A DNA stretch of 46,996 nucleotides from Gandjariella thermophila (GCF_005405885.1 NZ_BJFL01000010.1:1-46996), one strand, 5' to 3'. Counted from the stretch's first letter, positions 1 to 9,130 are shown. Notes: generated by a model not told the origin, from the sequence alone. Translations and numbers: made by a program.

Positions 1-116
1 TGGACGCCGTCGCCGACGAACTCAACGACCGGCCCCGGCAGACTCTCGGCTGGCTCAAACCCACCGAAGTCCTCAACAAACTGCTGCTAGAAGCTGGTGG
101 TGCACCCACTACTTGA
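1..116 (+). mobile_element. IS30-family transposase, C-terminal end (cut by window edge)
   Basis: The frame beginning at base 3 encodes 37 residues and a stop (TGA 114-116). The peptide contains NDRPRQTLGWLKPTEVLN, the typical tail of the DDE integrase domain of IS30-type transposases. The catalytic residues and start lie outside the window, so it cannot be told whether the element is intact. The right inverted repeat should lie just after the stop, around 110-150, but no partner is visible to define it. Confidence 0.85.
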
Positions 117-757
117 CACCGCCCATCCACCACGGCTGCCACCGACGCCCCACCTGCAAGTTCCCCTGCGCCGCTCAAGCCCCACTCCAACCGCACGCAA
201 TAGCCGTCCTGCGCATATGGACTCGCGATCATCCAGCGATCCTGTCCTACCCCCGGCAGCAACCAACTCGCGGCTCCCTTCGCCGACGGACACGCCGCCC
301 CGGGCGGTTTCCTTGTACTTGTCCTTCACGACGGTTCTGTAGGCCGCCGCAGCTCACATAACAGGAACGGCGCCGTGCACAAGACCAACAGACCGAACGC
401 GATCAGCCGCTGAACCCCAGCGGCATCCGCCAGCCTGACGCCGCCAACGGTGGCCCGCATGCCACTGGTGAAGCTCGTATGCGCGGAACGTCGTCCGGCG
501 ATGCCGTGACGCCGCTTCGAGGCATCGCGCAGGATCGTAGCCGTGGACACCGCGTGACTCACTTGATTAATTGGCCCGCGGGGGCGGCCCATCGTCGGGA
601 TCGTTGCCGTCGCCCTGGTCCTCGCGCTTGGCGCGCTTTCTGGTGCTTGTCGGCCAGTGCGCTCAGCCGGTCTGCGATGCGTTGATCCGCCGCGCAGGTG
701 CTCATTCAAGTCGCGCGGCGCAATCGGCCCGACTTGACCGGGAACCGCGAGTGGAGA
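117..757. other. 641-base stretch without a convincing gene
   Basis: No frame here has a start, a ribosome site and a recognisable protein together. On the minus strand a 44-residue frame (460 to 326) has one hydrophobic segment (RLIAFGLLVLCTAPFLL) but no Shine-Dalgarno. A minus-strand frame starting near 702 (MSTCAADQRIADRLSALAD) looks protein-like, and its sense seems to continue in another frame (REDQGDGNDPDDGPPPRAN, ending near 577), as in a frameshifted gene. It is best read as decayed DNA beside an insertion element. Confidence 0.5.
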
Positions 758-1252
758 TCAGCGGCGGTGGACGGCGAAGAAGAAGCAGCCGAACTCGACG
801 GCCCGGACGTGCACCATGGCGACCTCCGGGTCGGCGAACAGGTCGGCGAGCACCGATTCGACGGCGTCGTCATCCGGCACCAGCCGGCCACCGAGAATCC
901 GCCCGTCTCGGCTGTACGCCCGGAACACCCGGTGCGAGCTGCGCAGCTCGTACGGGTAGCCGCTGCCCCGCGGTCCGTCGCACGGCTGCGGGTGGATGAA
1001 CACCGGCCCCACCTCGTTATACGGTCCCGGGTCCGCACCGGTCCGCTCGGCCCAGCGGCGCAGCGGCGCGTAGGACACCAGCGCCACCCGCTCGCCCGGA
1101 CGGACCGGGCGCAGGCAGCACCGGAGCGGGCTGCCGCCGTCCTCGTGGACCAGTAGCCGCGGCGGGTTGCCGGCGTCATCACGCTCCCAAAGCTGGCGGA
1201 GCGCCTCCGGCTCGATGGCCCTGACCTCGTATGCCACGTCAACGGTTGTCAT
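758..1252 (-). CDS. DUF1203 family protein
   Basis: This encodes 164 residues. The layout matches the DUF1203 family: an N-terminal VRAIEPEALRQLW, a central CCLRPVRPGERVALVSYAPL segment, then GPVFIHPQPC and YRSxRVFRAY-like stretches, ending in AVEFGCFFFAVHRR. The family has no established biochemical role. The start at 1252 (MTTVDVAYEV) is chosen over an ATG three codons upstream at 1261 because neither has a clear ribosome site and homologues begin near this point. It lies 51 bases downstream of the nucleotidyltransferase gene on the same strand, so the two may be cotranscribed. Family assignment is from recall of the conserved pattern. Confidence 0.8.
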   Translation of the reverse strand: MTTVDVAYEVRAIEPEALRQLWERDDAGNPPRLLVHEDGGSPLRCCLRPVRPGERVALVSYAPLRRWAERTGADPGPYNEVGPVFIHPQPCDGPRGSGYPYELRSSHRVFRAYSRDGRILGGRLVPDDDAVESVLADLFADPEVAMVHVRAVEFGCFFFAVHRR

Positions 1253-1303
1253 GGTGCCCATCCTGGGCGGCGGGTCGCCGACCCTCCGGCGGGAAACCGA
1301 CGC

Positions 1304-2077
1304 CTACGTCACCGCCCGGGCGTATTCCGCGGTGAGCCAGGTGCCGAGGCCGTCGATGAGGTCCAGGACCACAGCGGGGTCGTCGCTGGGTGCCCGCGCG
1401 AGCTGGGTTGCCCGCTCCATGTCCGCCGCGCGGTCGGGGTAGTAGTGGGCGAACGCCTCGACCATCGCTGCCAGGTCGCTGGTCCAGCCCCGCCAGCGCG
1501 GCATGACCAGGGTGAACCCGGTGCGGACCAGCTTGCGCGCGACGCGGCGGCAGAGCGCGGCGGTGTCATCCGCGCCGACCCGTGCGCGGCACCGGGCGAG
1601 GACGGCACCGATGTCGCCGTTGGCGCCCCGGGCCAGTTCGACGGTCGGGCGGTACCGAGGCAGCCGGCGCGAGATGTCCTCGCCGAGCAGCAGCGTGCAC
1701 AGGCACGCCAGCATGAAGCCGAGGTTGTACCGCTCGGCTGGGTCCAGCACCGTGGCCACCGACCACAGCAGCAGTCCGGCGCCGTCCACGACGTCGTGCC
1801 GCGCGTCGAGATCGCGGTTCAGCCGTCGGACCGTCGCCTGGTCGGCGTCGCCGGGCGTGTCGCGCAGCAGGATCACCGCGTCCAGGTCGGATCGGCCGGG
1901 CACGGCGGTGCCGCGCGGGATGCTGCCGTACAGGTAGACGCTGTGCAGGCGAGGCCCGAAGGCGGCGCTGACGGATTCCCGCAGGTCGGCGACGACCGGC
2001 GCGAACGGCGCGGGCACGCGGTCCAGCGAGCCCTCGCGACGCAGGTAGCCGTCGGCGTCGAGACCGTGGTCGGTCAT
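1304..2077 (-). CDS. Nucleotidyltransferase-domain protein (aminoglycoside adenylyltransferase-like)
   Basis: The product is 257 residues. Near residues 50-70 it has the Pol-beta-superfamily signature GSIPRGTAVPGRSDLDAVI, i.e. G-S-x(9-12)-S-D-x-D, where the two Asp coordinate Mg2+. The rest is mostly helical, as in nucleotidyltransferases with a C-terminal helical domain (aminoglycoside adenylyltransferase or KNTase type). The substrate cannot be told; neighbours give no resistance context. The ATG at 2077 is preceded at 7 bases by an actinobacterial -10 box, suggesting a leaderless mRNA. A longer frame to 2143 lacks a ribosome site. Confidence 0.75.
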   Translation of the reverse strand: MTDHGLDADGYLRREGSLDRVPAPFAPVVADLRESVSAAFGPRLHSVYLYGSIPRGTAVPGRSDLDAVILLRDTPGDADQATVRRLNRDLDARHDVVDGAGLLLWSVATVLDPAERYNLGFMLACLCTLLLGEDISRRLPRYRPTVELARGANGDIGAVLARCRARVGADDTAALCRRVARKLVRTGFTLVMPRWRGWTSDLAAMVEAFAHYYPDRAADMERATQLARAPSDDPAVVLDLIDGLGTWLTAEYARAVT

Positions 2078-2084
2078 GGCGCCC

Positions 2085-2090
2085 AGTCTG
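2085..2090 (-). promoter_or_regulatory. -10 box for a leaderless nucleotidyltransferase transcript
   Basis: On the minus strand the sequence reads CAGACT, then 7 bases, then ATG. This fits the actinobacterial TANNNT -10 class (first base divergent) placed so that transcription starts at the start codon. No clear -35 box is seen. Confidence 0.4.
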
Positions 2091-2164
2091 GCCGGTCGGT
2101 CACGGTGTGCCGTCCGGGATGACGTCGAGGGCGCGGCGATCAAGGTGCCGGGTCGAGGTACCGG

Positions 2165-3730
2165 TCACCGGGCCAGCACGGTACGCAGGGCTTTCTCCAC
2201 CGCGGCCGGGTCGCCGGGGCCGCGGGACCGCCATGCGACGAAGCCGTCCGGCCGGACCAGGCTGGCGCCGCCAGGGCCGACGCCGTACGCGGCGCACCAG
2301 CCGGCGGCGTCGGCGGCGGCGATCCGGTGCGTGGCCACGTCGATGCCGAGCCGCCGCCCCGCCTCGGCGGCCGCGTCCGCCCACGCGGCGCCGGACGGGC
2401 CGGCGAGCAGCACGAAACCGCGCCCGAAGAGGTCGATCGTGGAGCCGGTGGCGAGCCCGACGTGCGGGGCGCGGGAGCCGGGCCGGCCGGTCGGGGCGGC
2501 CGGGTCCTCGAACGGCGCGCCGTCGTCGTCCGGTTCGCGGACCACCGCGCCGTGCGGGTAGCGGTAGCCGAACAGCGCGAACTCCGGGGGCAGTTCCTCG
2601 GCCACGTCGCCGTCCCGCGGGTGCGGCGCCACCCGCTCCACCATGCGCGCGTACTGCTGCTCGACCACCCAGTCCGCGTAGGGCCGGCGCTCCGCGTCGT
2701 GGCTGTCCAGCAGCGCGGGCCCGGCCTGGCCGCGCACCACCATGGCCAGCTTCCAGCCGAGCTGGTAGCCGTCCAGCACGGCGAGGTTGCCGCCGGCTCC
2801 GCCGGTGGGCGGCATGACGTGGGCGGCGTCGCCGGCCAGCAGCACCCGGCCGGCGCGGAACTGGTCGGCCACCAGCGCGGCGGTCTGCGTGGTACCCACG
2901 TCCAGCACCCGCACCGCCAGCCCCGGCATGCCGGCGGCGACGCGGACGAGGTCGACGATGTGCCGCTCCGAGAAGGCGGTTTCGGCGTCGCCGGGGCGGT
3001 AGCCGACGGCGAACGCGTACCGGCCGGGATGGTCGGTGCTGACCAGGGTGGCGGAGCCGGTGGGCAGTTCGGGGTTGTGAACGTGGATCAGGGCCAGCTC
3101 GGCGGGCAGCGCCGCGGCCAGGTCGGCCTCGACGAGTGCGCTCACCGCGTCGCCGAGGACTCCCCGGCCGTGCCGGCCGATGCCCAGCGCCGCACGAACC
3201 GGGCTGCGGTGGCCGTCCGCGGCGACCAGGTAGCCGGCCCGCACGGTTCGTTCCGTGCCGCCGGCGAGATCGCGGAGCACGGCGGTGACCCCGCCGGCGT
3301 CCTGGGTGAACGACACCAGCTCGGTACGGAAGGCGATCTCCGCGCCCAGCTCCACGGCCCGCTCGGCGAGCACTGTCTCGGCGCGTTCCTGGCTGGTGTT
3401 GCCCCAGCCGGCCGGGGTGAACGCGCTGAGGTCCGGCCCCTTCTCCGCCATGATCGTCTTGATGACCGGTCCGGTCAGGCTGCGCACGATGGAGATGGCG
3501 AAGTCCGCGTCGGGCGCGGGGCCGGCCTTGCGGACCCGCTCGGCCACGCCGGCCACGCGCAGTGCCTCCATGGTGTTCGGGAACTGGCCACGCGCCTTGG
3601 GCTGGGTGGATGTGCCGGGATGCCGCTCCACGACCAGGGACGGCACCCCGTGCAGACCGAGGAACATCGCGGTGGACAGGCCGGCGAGGCCGGCTCCCAC
3701 GACGACAACGGGCGGACTGGACTCGGACAT
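2165..3730 (-). CDS. FAD-dependent aromatic monooxygenase (PHBH/TetX-like class A flavoprotein)
   Basis: The 521-residue product starts with the Rossmann motif GAGLAGLSTAMFLGLHG (about residues 12-28). It continues with the NAD(P)H/FAD-contact segment around YLVAADGHRSPVRAALGI, and the second FAD motif LLAGDAAHVMPPTGGAGGN. A C-terminal region of about 130 residues follows, as in polyketide and phenol hydroxylases with a thioredoxin-like tail. This class hydroxylates aromatic or polyketide-like substrates using NAD(P)H and O2; rifampicin and tetracycline monooxygenases are relatives. It is divergent from a MarR gene across twin operator repeats, so it is probably the target of that repressor and may detoxify an aromatic compound. 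Substrate unknown. Confidence 0.88.
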   Translation of the reverse strand: MSESSPPVVVVGAGLAGLSTAMFLGLHGVPSLVVERHPGTSTQPKARGQFPNTMEALRVAGVAERVRKAGPAPDADFAISIVRSLTGPVIKTIMAEKGPDLSAFTPAGWGNTSQERAETVLAERAVELGAEIAFRTELVSFTQDAGGVTAVLRDLAGGTERTVRAGYLVAADGHRSPVRAALGIGRHGRGVLGDAVSALVEADLAAALPAELALIHVHNPELPTGSATLVSTDHPGRYAFAVGYRPGDAETAFSERHIVDLVRVAAGMPGLAVRVLDVGTTQTAALVADQFRAGRVLLAGDAAHVMPPTGGAGGNLAVLDGYQLGWKLAMVVRGQAGPALLDSHDAERRPYADWVVEQQYARMVERVAPHPRDGDVAEELPPEFALFGYRYPHGAVVREPDDDGAPFEDPAAPTGRPGSRAPHVGLATGSTIDLFGRGFVLLAGPSGAAWADAAAEAGRRLGIDVATHRIAAADAAGWCAAYGVGPGGASLVRPDGFVAWRSRGPGDPAAVEKALRTVLAR

Positions 3731-3779
3731 GGCTCACTCCCCCAGGTGGCGACTAGCCTCATACCAAGAACCGGAAGTT

Positions 3780-3810
3780 TCGACGCATCGAATCTCTCGA
3801 CGTATCGAAT
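3780..3810. promoter_or_regulatory. Twin operator repeats between monooxygenase and MarR genes
   Basis: Two 14-bp direct repeats, TCGACGCATCGAAT (3780-3793) and TCGACGTATCGAAT (3797-3810), match at 13 of 14 positions and start 17 bp apart. Each contains a dyad; the first reads TTCGACGCATCGAA with 12 of 14 symmetric positions. The position between divergent genes is typical for a MarR autoregulatory operator. Confidence 0.7.
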
Positions 3811-3831
3811 TATTTGCCCGGCGGGAAGGCG

Positions 3832-4314
3832 ATGTCAAGGACGAGCAAGCGGCGCGGCGAGTTGGTGGACGTTCTGGAGGGCCTGCTGCGGGACATGGCC
3901 GCCCGCGGCGTACTGGTGCACCAGGCGATCGCCGACCGGTTCGGGCTGAACTCCACCGACCTCAAGGCGCTGGACCTGGCCCGTGGCGAGCCGAACCTCA
4001 CCGCCGGACGGCTGGCCGAGATCACCGGGCTGAGCACGTCCGCGGTCACCGCCCTGCTGGACCGGCTGGAGCGGGCCGGATTCGTGGAGCGGCGCCGTGA
4101 TCCGGCCGATCGCCGCCGGGTGTTCGTCGTCTCCACCGGCCGGCACGAGGAGGAACTGACCCGGATCTTCGGCCTGATGTCGGAGCGGATGCGGGACGTG
4201 CTGCGCCGCTACGACGACGAACGGCTGGCGGTGGCGGTGGACTTCCTGGGCGCGGTGAACGACGCGGCCCGCGACGTGATGCCCGAGATCACCGGCCGCG
4301 AGCCGGCGGAGTGA
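3832..4314 (+). CDS. MarR-family transcriptional regulator
   Basis: This gives 160 residues with a winged helix-turn-helix: LTAGRLAEITGLSTSAVTAL as helix-turn-helix and RRRDPADRRRVFV as the wing, whose D-x-R motif is the MarR hallmark. Long flanking helices would form the dimer. The ATG at 3832 has GGGAAGG about 8 bases upstream; a TTG at 3814 is a less likely start. It is divergent from the flavin monooxygenase and followed closely by a LysE-type exporter. It probably represses the monooxygenase and itself through the repeats at 3780-3810, with an aromatic compound as inducer (inference). Confidence 0.9.
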   Translation: MSRTSKRRGELVDVLEGLLRDMAARGVLVHQAIADRFGLNSTDLKALDLARGEPNLTAGRLAEITGLSTSAVTALLDRLERAGFVERRRDPADRRRVFVVSTGRHEEELTRIFGLMSERMRDVLRRYDDERLAVAVDFLGAVNDAARDVMPEITGREPAE

Positions 4315-4364
4315 CCACGGCACCGACTACGCCACAAACCCGTCGCGGCGCGACGCGCGGCGGG

Positions 4365-4371
4365 TAAGACT
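4365..4371 (+). promoter_or_regulatory. -10 box TAAGACT for a leaderless LysE transcript
   Basis: TAAGACT ends 6 bases before the GTG start at 4378, and no Shine-Dalgarno lies between. This fits a TANNNT -10 box driving a leaderless mRNA, separate from any readthrough from the MarR gene. Confidence 0.5.
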
Positions 4372-4377
4372 GCCCGT

Positions 4378-5073
4378 GTGGACGTGGTTTCGCCGGCCTT
4401 CGTGGCCACCTGCGTGCTCGTGGTGATGAGCCCGGGGCCGTCGCTGGCGGTAATCATCGACCAGACCCTGCGCGCCGGACGGCCGGCCGGGCTGGTCGCG
4501 GTGACCGGGAACACGTCCGGCCTGGTGTTCTGGGCGTTCGCCTCGGTGCTCGGGCTGACCGCGCTGGTACGCACGTCCGAGTTGGCGTTCCTGGCGCTCA
4601 AGATCGCCGGCGCCGGCTACCTGTGCTGGCTGGGCGTGCAGTCGCTGCGGCGCTCCCGGCGGCACGGCACCGAGCGGGCCCGGCCGCACGCCGCGGACCA
4701 GACCCGGCGGCACGGCACCGCGCAGGTGTGGGCGCGGGAACGGGAACCGGAGCGCGGCCCGCGCCGAATTCTCGGTGCCTACCGCGCCGGGCTGCTGACC
4801 AACCTGTCCAACCCCAAGGCCGCGGTGCTCTACCTCGCGCTGTTCCCGCAGTTCCTGCCGGCGCACGGCGGCACGGTCGGTCAGACCGCGGCGCTGGCCG
4901 TGGTGCAGATGGCGATCAGCGCGACCTGGTACACGCTGGTGGTGCTCGCTGTTGGCGTGGTGCGCCGACTGCTGGCCCGGCCGGCGGTGCGGGCCCGGCT
5001 GGACCAGGTCACCGGCCTGGTGCTGGTCGGCCTCGGCATCCGGCTGGCCACGCTCACCCGCGCGGCCGTCTGA
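4378..5073 (+). CDS. LysE/RhtB family exporter
   Basis: The 231-residue membrane protein has about six hydrophobic segments and the family landmarks. The N-terminal [20 protein letters not shown] carries the P-G-P motif. [12 protein letters not shown] is near residue 85, and [20 protein letters not shown] opens the second half. LysE/RhtB proteins export amino acids or small metabolites from the cytoplasm by proton antiport. The loop between the halves (about residues 95-130) is long and very Arg-rich. It follows the MarR gene by 63 bases on the same strand but appears to have its own leaderless promoter. Substrate cannot be assigned. Confidence 0.88.
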   Translation: MDVVSPAFVATCVLVVMSPGPSLAVIIDQTLRAGRPAGLVAVTGNTSGLVFWAFASVLGLTALVRTSELAFLALKIAGAGYLCWLGVQSLRRSRRHGTERARPHAADQTRRHGTAQVWAREREPERGPRRILGAYRAGLLTNLSNPKAAVLYLALFPQFLPAHGGTVGQTAALAVVQMAISATWYTLVVLAVGVVRRLLARPAVRARLDQVTGLVLVGLGIRLATLTRAAV

Positions 5074-5170
5074 TCGTTGCCCCGGCGGAAGGTCGCTGCA
5101 CCGCGGCGGCCGTGGAACACGCTGCACGGCGTCACGTCGGACACACCGCCCGGCTTCTCCTTGCCCGAGG

Positions 5171-5209
5171 TTACTGGCAGGTAATACGCTGCATGTTACC
5201 GGCCAGTAG
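5171..5209 (+). promoter_or_regulatory. Duplicated operator upstream of the FadE5-like gene
   Basis: Two 14-bp copies of a TTAC-N6-GTAA type site occur: TTACTGGCAGGTAA (5171-5184) and TTACCGGCCAGTAG (5196-5209), centres 25 bp apart. Together they also form one larger inverted repeat, with 12 of 13 arm positions paired around 11 bases. The sites end 50 bases before the ATG. They resemble TetR-type lipid-metabolism operators in actinobacteria; the regulator is not adjacent. Confidence 0.65.
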
Positions 5210-5258
5210 GGGGACGCATGCCCCGCCGGGTACCCGCGCACACACGGGAGCTAACGAG

Positions 5259-7094
5259 ATGGGCCACTACAAGAGCAACGTCCGGGATCTGGAGTTCAAC
5301 CTCTTCGAGGTCTTCAAGATCCAGGAACACCTCGGCAAGGGGCCGTTCGAGCAGGCCGACGAGGAAACCGCGCGCGGCGTGCTGAGCGAGCTGAACAGCC
5401 TCGCGGTGGGGCCGCTGGCGGAGTCCTTCGCTGACGCCGACCGCAACCCGCCGGTGTTCGACCCGAAGACACACTCGGCGACCCTGCCCGAGTCGATCAA
5501 GAAGTCCTACCAGGCGGTGTGGGACGGCGAGTGGTGGCGGCTCGGGCTGCCCAACGAGCTGGGCGGCTTCGGCATCCCGCCGACCGTGCAGTGGGCCGCC
5601 GCGGAGCTGATCCTCGGCGCCAACCCCGCGATCTTCATGTACATGGCCGGCCCCAGCTTCGCCTCGGTGGTGCACGCGAACGGCACCGAGGAGCAGCGGA
5701 AGTGGGCCCAGTTCATGATCGACCGCGGCTGGGGCGCCACCATGGTGCTCACCGAGCCGGACGCCGGCTCCGACGTGGGCGCCGGCCGCACCAAGGCGGT
5801 GCTGCAGGAGGACGGATCCTGGCACCTGGACGGCGTGAAGCGGTTCATCACATCCGGTGACCAGGACATCACCGAGAACATCATGCACCTGGTGCTGGCC
5901 CGGCCGGAGGGTCCGGGCATCGAGGCCAAGCCGGGCACCAAGGGCCTGAGCCTGTTCCTGGTGCCGAAGTTCCTGTTCGACCCGGAGACCGGCGAGCCGC
6001 GCGAGCGCAACGGCGCGTTCGTCACCAACGTCGAGCACAAGATGGGCCTGAAGGTCTCCACCACCTGCGAGCTGACCTTCGGCCAGCACGGCGTTCCGGC
6101 CAAGGGTTGGCTGCTCGGCGAGGTGCACGACGGCATCGCGCAGATGTTCCAGGTCATCGAGTACGCCCGGATGATGGTCGGCACCAAGGCCATCGCCACG
6201 CTCTCCACCGGCTACCTCAACGCGCTGGAGTACGCCAAGGAGCGCGTGCAGAGCGCCGACCTGACCCAGATGACCGACAAGACGGCGCCGCGGGTGACCA
6301 TCACCCACCACCCGGATGTCCGCCGGCTGCTGATGACGCAGAAGGCGTACGCCGAGGGTCTGCGCGCGGTGTACCTGTACACGGCGACGTTCCAGGACCA
6401 GATCCGCAGCGGCGAGGGCGACGTCGACCTGGCCGAGCGGGTCAACGACCTGCTGCTGCCGATCGTCAAGGGTGTCGGCTCGGAGCGGGCGTACGAGCAG
6501 TTGGCCCAGGCGCTTCAGGTGCTCGGCGGCTCCGGCTTCCTGCAGGACTACCCGATCGAGCAGTACATCCGCGACTCGAAGATCGACTCGCTGTACGAGG
6601 GCACCACGGCCATCCAGTCGCTGGACTTCTTCTTCCGGAAGATCATCCGGGACAAGGGCAAGGCCGTCGGCTACCTCGCCGGAGAGATCGGCAAGTTCAT
6701 CGAGGCGGAGAGCGGCAACGGCCGGCTCAAGGAGGAGCGCGCGCTGCTCAAGCAGGCCTCGGACGACGTGCAGGGCATGCTCGGCACGATGATCGAGTTC
6801 CTGACCTCGGCGCAGGAGGACGTGCACAACCTCTACAAGGTCGGCCAGAACACCGTGCGGCTGCTGATGAGCACCGGTGACCTGCTGATCGGCTGGCTGC
6901 TGCTGCGCCAGGCGGAGGTCGCGCTGGCCGCGCTGGACGGCGAGCCGTCCGAGCGGGACAAGGCCTTCTACACCGGCAAGGTGGCGGTGGCCTCGTACTT
7001 CGCCAAGACCGTGCTGCCGGAGCTGTCCGCCCGCCGCAAGGTCGTCGAGACCACCGACAACGCGCTGATGGAGGTGGACGAGGCGGCGTTCTGA
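5259..7094 (+). CDS. fadE5: Acyl-CoA dehydrogenase, FadE5-like
   Basis: At 611 residues this matches the length of mycobacterial FadE5 and keeps its opening [19 protein letters not shown] almost unchanged. It has the acyl-CoA dehydrogenase middle domain ([20 protein letters not shown]), the FAD-contacting [17 protein letters not shown] segment, and the catalytic base in LYEGTTAIQ at Glu447. A C-terminal extension of about 130 residues, as in very-long-chain type enzymes, follows. It should oxidise acyl-CoA to trans-2-enoyl-CoA with electrons passed to ETF. The gene is monocistronic, with a paired operator upstream (5171-5209) and a strong terminator downstream. The symbol rests on remembered similarity; substrate chain length is not deducible. 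Confidence 0.93.
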   Translation: MGHYKSNVRDLEFNLFEVFKIQEHLGKGPFEQADEETARGVLSELNSLAVGPLAESFADADRNPPVFDPKTHSATLPESIKKSYQAVWDGEWWRLGLPNELGGFGIPPTVQWAAAELILGANPAIFMYMAGPSFASVVHANGTEEQRKWAQFMIDRGWGATMVLTEPDAGSDVGAGRTKAVLQEDGSWHLDGVKRFITSGDQDITENIMHLVLARPEGPGIEAKPGTKGLSLFLVPKFLFDPETGEPRERNGAFVTNVEHKMGLKVSTTCELTFGQHGVPAKGWLLGEVHDGIAQMFQVIEYARMMVGTKAIATLSTGYLNALEYAKERVQSADLTQMTDKTAPRVTITHHPDVRRLLMTQKAYAEGLRAVYLYTATFQDQIRSGEGDVDLAERVNDLLLPIVKGVGSERAYEQLAQALQVLGGSGFLQDYPIEQYIRDSKIDSLYEGTTAIQSLDFFFRKIIRDKGKAVGYLAGEIGKFIEAESGNGRLKEERALLKQASDDVQGMLGTMIEFLTSAQEDVHNLYKVGQNTVRLLMSTGDLLIGWLLLRQAEVALAALDGEPSERDKAFYTGKVAVASYFAKTVLPELSARRKVVETTDNALMEVDEAAF

Positions 7095-7103
7095 CGCCCA
7101 CCG

Positions 7104-7152
7104 CACGAAAACGGCGGCGACCCCTGGCTCCGGGGTCGCCGCCGTTTTCGTG
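7104..7152. terminator. Bidirectional intrinsic terminator
   Basis: A perfect 21-bp inverted repeat (7104-7124 and 7132-7152) surrounds a 7-base loop. The outer stem CACGAAAACGG supplies A-tract and T-tract on opposite strands. It sits between the convergent FadE5-like and VanW genes and should stop transcription in both directions. Confidence 0.92.
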
Positions 7153-7162
7153 CCGGGCCGGG

Positions 7163-9130
7163 TCAGGGCCGGCCGCGCGGCGGTGGCGGCGCGCAGACGA
7201 TCTTCGGCTGCGGGTCGTACTTCACCGTGTGCGTCTGCCGGCGCACCTCGCGGCCGCTGAGGTCGCGGATCACGCGGGTGTCGTCCGTGGTGAATCCTGG
7301 CGCCCCGTTGCCCTCGTGGCAGTTCGGGCCGGCCGGCTGGGTCACCGTGTTCGGCGGGGTGAAGTCCCGCCGCTGTCCCGGGATGGATTCGACGCTGTAC
7401 CGCTTGGTGCCCCACAGCCGCACAGTGATCGACTGCGGCGTCCAGATGGTCTGGATGGCCACCCCGGTCGGGTCGTCGTTGCGGAACTTCAGGTCGATCA
7501 CGCTGCTGCCGTCCGGGTTCTGGAACACGGTCGCCTCCCGGGCCGGCGGGTAGCGGCTGATGTAGTAGCTGTGTTCCTTGTGCCCGGCGTCGGTCATCGC
7601 GGCGAAGTAGGCGGCGTTGTACAGCGTGGTGGCGAACTGCGAGATGCCGCCGCCGATTTCCCGGGCGGGTGCGCCGTGCTCGATCACGCCGGCCTCGACG
7701 TAGCCCTGCGCGGCGGTGCGTGGGCCGGTGTAGCCGTTCAGGCTGAACGTCTCGCCCGGCTTGACGATCGCGCCATTGACCTGGTCGGCGACCCGGTGGA
7801 TGTTCATGCCCGAGTCCTGGGCGAAACCACCGGTGGTGAACTCTCCGATCACGTCGGTGATGCCGAGCTTGTTCGCCGCGTCGGTGGTGAGCTTGGCCGG
7901 CTGGTCGACGTACTGCGCCGTGATGGCCCGGTTGTCGGTGCGCTTGACCACGTCGAGCAGCCCGGCGAGGCTCTTGCCCCAGTCCACGCCGTGCCCGTCC
8001 ACCGAGGGCAGCACGGTCGGCCGGCCGGTGTCGAAGACGATCCTGGCGTCTTGGCCCGGCCGCTCGGTGGGCGCGAGCTGCGGTTTCAACGCGGCGATCA
8101 GCTTCTGCTGGTCGAGCTTGGCGGTGAGCCAACCACCGCTGGCCGCCGGCTCGAAGCTGAGCGCGCCGGCGATGGCGGTCGGGTCGATCACCGCGTCCCG
8201 GCCCTCGCCGTGCACCACCACCGGGCCGGACACCGCGGGGCGGGCCACCGAGTCCAGCGCCTGCCGCACGGCCTCCGGGCTGGTGCGGACCGGGGTGGTG
8301 CCGACCGGCACCTGCACCGGTTCGCCGTCGGCCCAGTGCGAGCGCAACGCGCTGGTGGCGCCGTCCACGTCGAGTTGCTGGCCGGCCTTCGGCTCCACCG
8401 GCACCGGCTCGGTGCCCTCGAAGCGGACCGTGCCCTCCACCGGGGCGCGGTCCACCTTGCCGCGCAGGCCCTGCACCGCGGCGGCCAGCTTGGCGCCGTC
8501 CACCCGGGGCACCACGTCCACCCGGCGTGCGGTGAACAGCGAGGTCAGCCGGGTCCACGGGTTGAGCGGCTGCTCGCCCGCGGCGGCCAGGGTGGCCGGC
8601 CAGTCCACGCCGAGCCCGGCGGCCACCGGGTCCACCGTGGTGTTCACGTCTCCGGCGCGCACCGGCACCGGCCTGGCCAGCCGGGGGTCGACGCGCTCGT
8701 GCAGCCGCTGCTCGGCGGTGGTGCGGTCCATGCCGCCCACGTCCACGCCGGCGACCACCACGCCGCGCGGCACGTCTCCCTGCGAGGTGACCAGGTCGAG
8801 CCCGTAGAGCAGCGCGAACGCCCCGACCACGCAGGCGGCCACCAGGCCGGGGCGCCGCCAGCGTCTCCAGCGCGTCGCGGGCGCGCCGACCGGGGCCGCC
8901 GGCATGGTCGGTGCGGTCGGCGCCCCGGGATTCGGTGCGCCAGCCGTCAGCCACCCGGCCCATGGCCAGGGTCCGCCGCCCCAGCCGGTGCCGACGACGG
9001 TGGGTGCCTCGGTGGTCAGCGGCCGGTCGCTGATCCGGTCGGTGCGCTCGCTGTCACCCTCCGGCGGCACCGGCGGGAGCACATCGGTCCGCTCCGCCTC
9101 GTTGTCCGAACGCTCGTGGTCGGCGGCCAC
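7163..9130 (-). CDS. Membrane-anchored VanW family protein with peptidoglycan-binding-like repeats
   Basis: The 655-residue product begins with about 85 cytoplasmic residues rich in Pro and acidic patches. One transmembrane helix (LVAACVVGAFALLYGLDLV, about residues 92-110) follows. An extracellular region holds repeated RTTAEQRL-type PG_binding_4/YoaR-like segments. The VanW domain starts near residue 425 (IGEFTTGGF, VNGAIVKPGETFSLNG, GGGISQFATTLYNAAYFAAM). A basic C-terminal tail has two Cys. VanW proteins are associated with the cell wall and glycopeptide-resistance clusters, but their biochemical role is unsettled. The GTG start is preceded by AGGAGGAG. No van genes are near, so a housekeeping envelope role is more likely than resistance. 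Confidence 0.88.
   Translation of the reverse strand: MAADHERSDNEAERTDVLPPVPPEGDSERTDRISDRPLTTEAPTVVGTGWGGGPWPWAGWLTAGAPNPGAPTAPTMPAAPVGAPATRWRRWRRPGLVAACVVGAFALLYGLDLVTSQGDVPRGVVVAGVDVGGMDRTTAEQRLHERVDPRLARPVPVRAGDVNTTVDPVAAGLGVDWPATLAAAGEQPLNPWTRLTSLFTARRVDVVPRVDGAKLAAAVQGLRGKVDRAPVEGTVRFEGTEPVPVEPKAGQQLDVDGATSALRSHWADGEPVQVPVGTTPVRTSPEAVRQALDSVARPAVSGPVVVHGEGRDAVIDPTAIAGALSFEPAASGGWLTAKLDQQKLIAALKPQLAPTERPGQDARIVFDTGRPTVLPSVDGHGVDWGKSLAGLLDVVKRTDNRAITAQYVDQPAKLTTDAANKLGITDVIGEFTTGGFAQDSGMNIHRVADQVNGAIVKPGETFSLNGYTGPRTAAQGYVEAGVIEHGAPAREIGGGISQFATTLYNAAYFAAMTDAGHKEHSYYISRYPPAREATVFQNPDGSSVIDLKFRNDDPTGVAIQTIWTPQSITVRLWGTKRYSVESIPGQRRDFTPPNTVTQPAGPNCHEGNGAPGFTTDDTRVIRDLSGREVRRQTHTVKYDPQPKIVCAPPPPRGRP

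Noticed and set aside
5196-8963. A 1255-codon open frame on the minus strand across the FadE5-like and VanW genes
   Set aside because: It is antisense to the FadE5-like gene and out of frame with VanW; the translation is low-complexity Arg/Gly/Ala typical of GC-rich shadows, and it runs through the terminator.
7163-9130. Glycopeptide-resistance locus because of the VanW domain
   Set aside because: No vanHAX, vanRS or ligase genes are present; VanW-domain proteins are widespread in actinobacteria without resistance.
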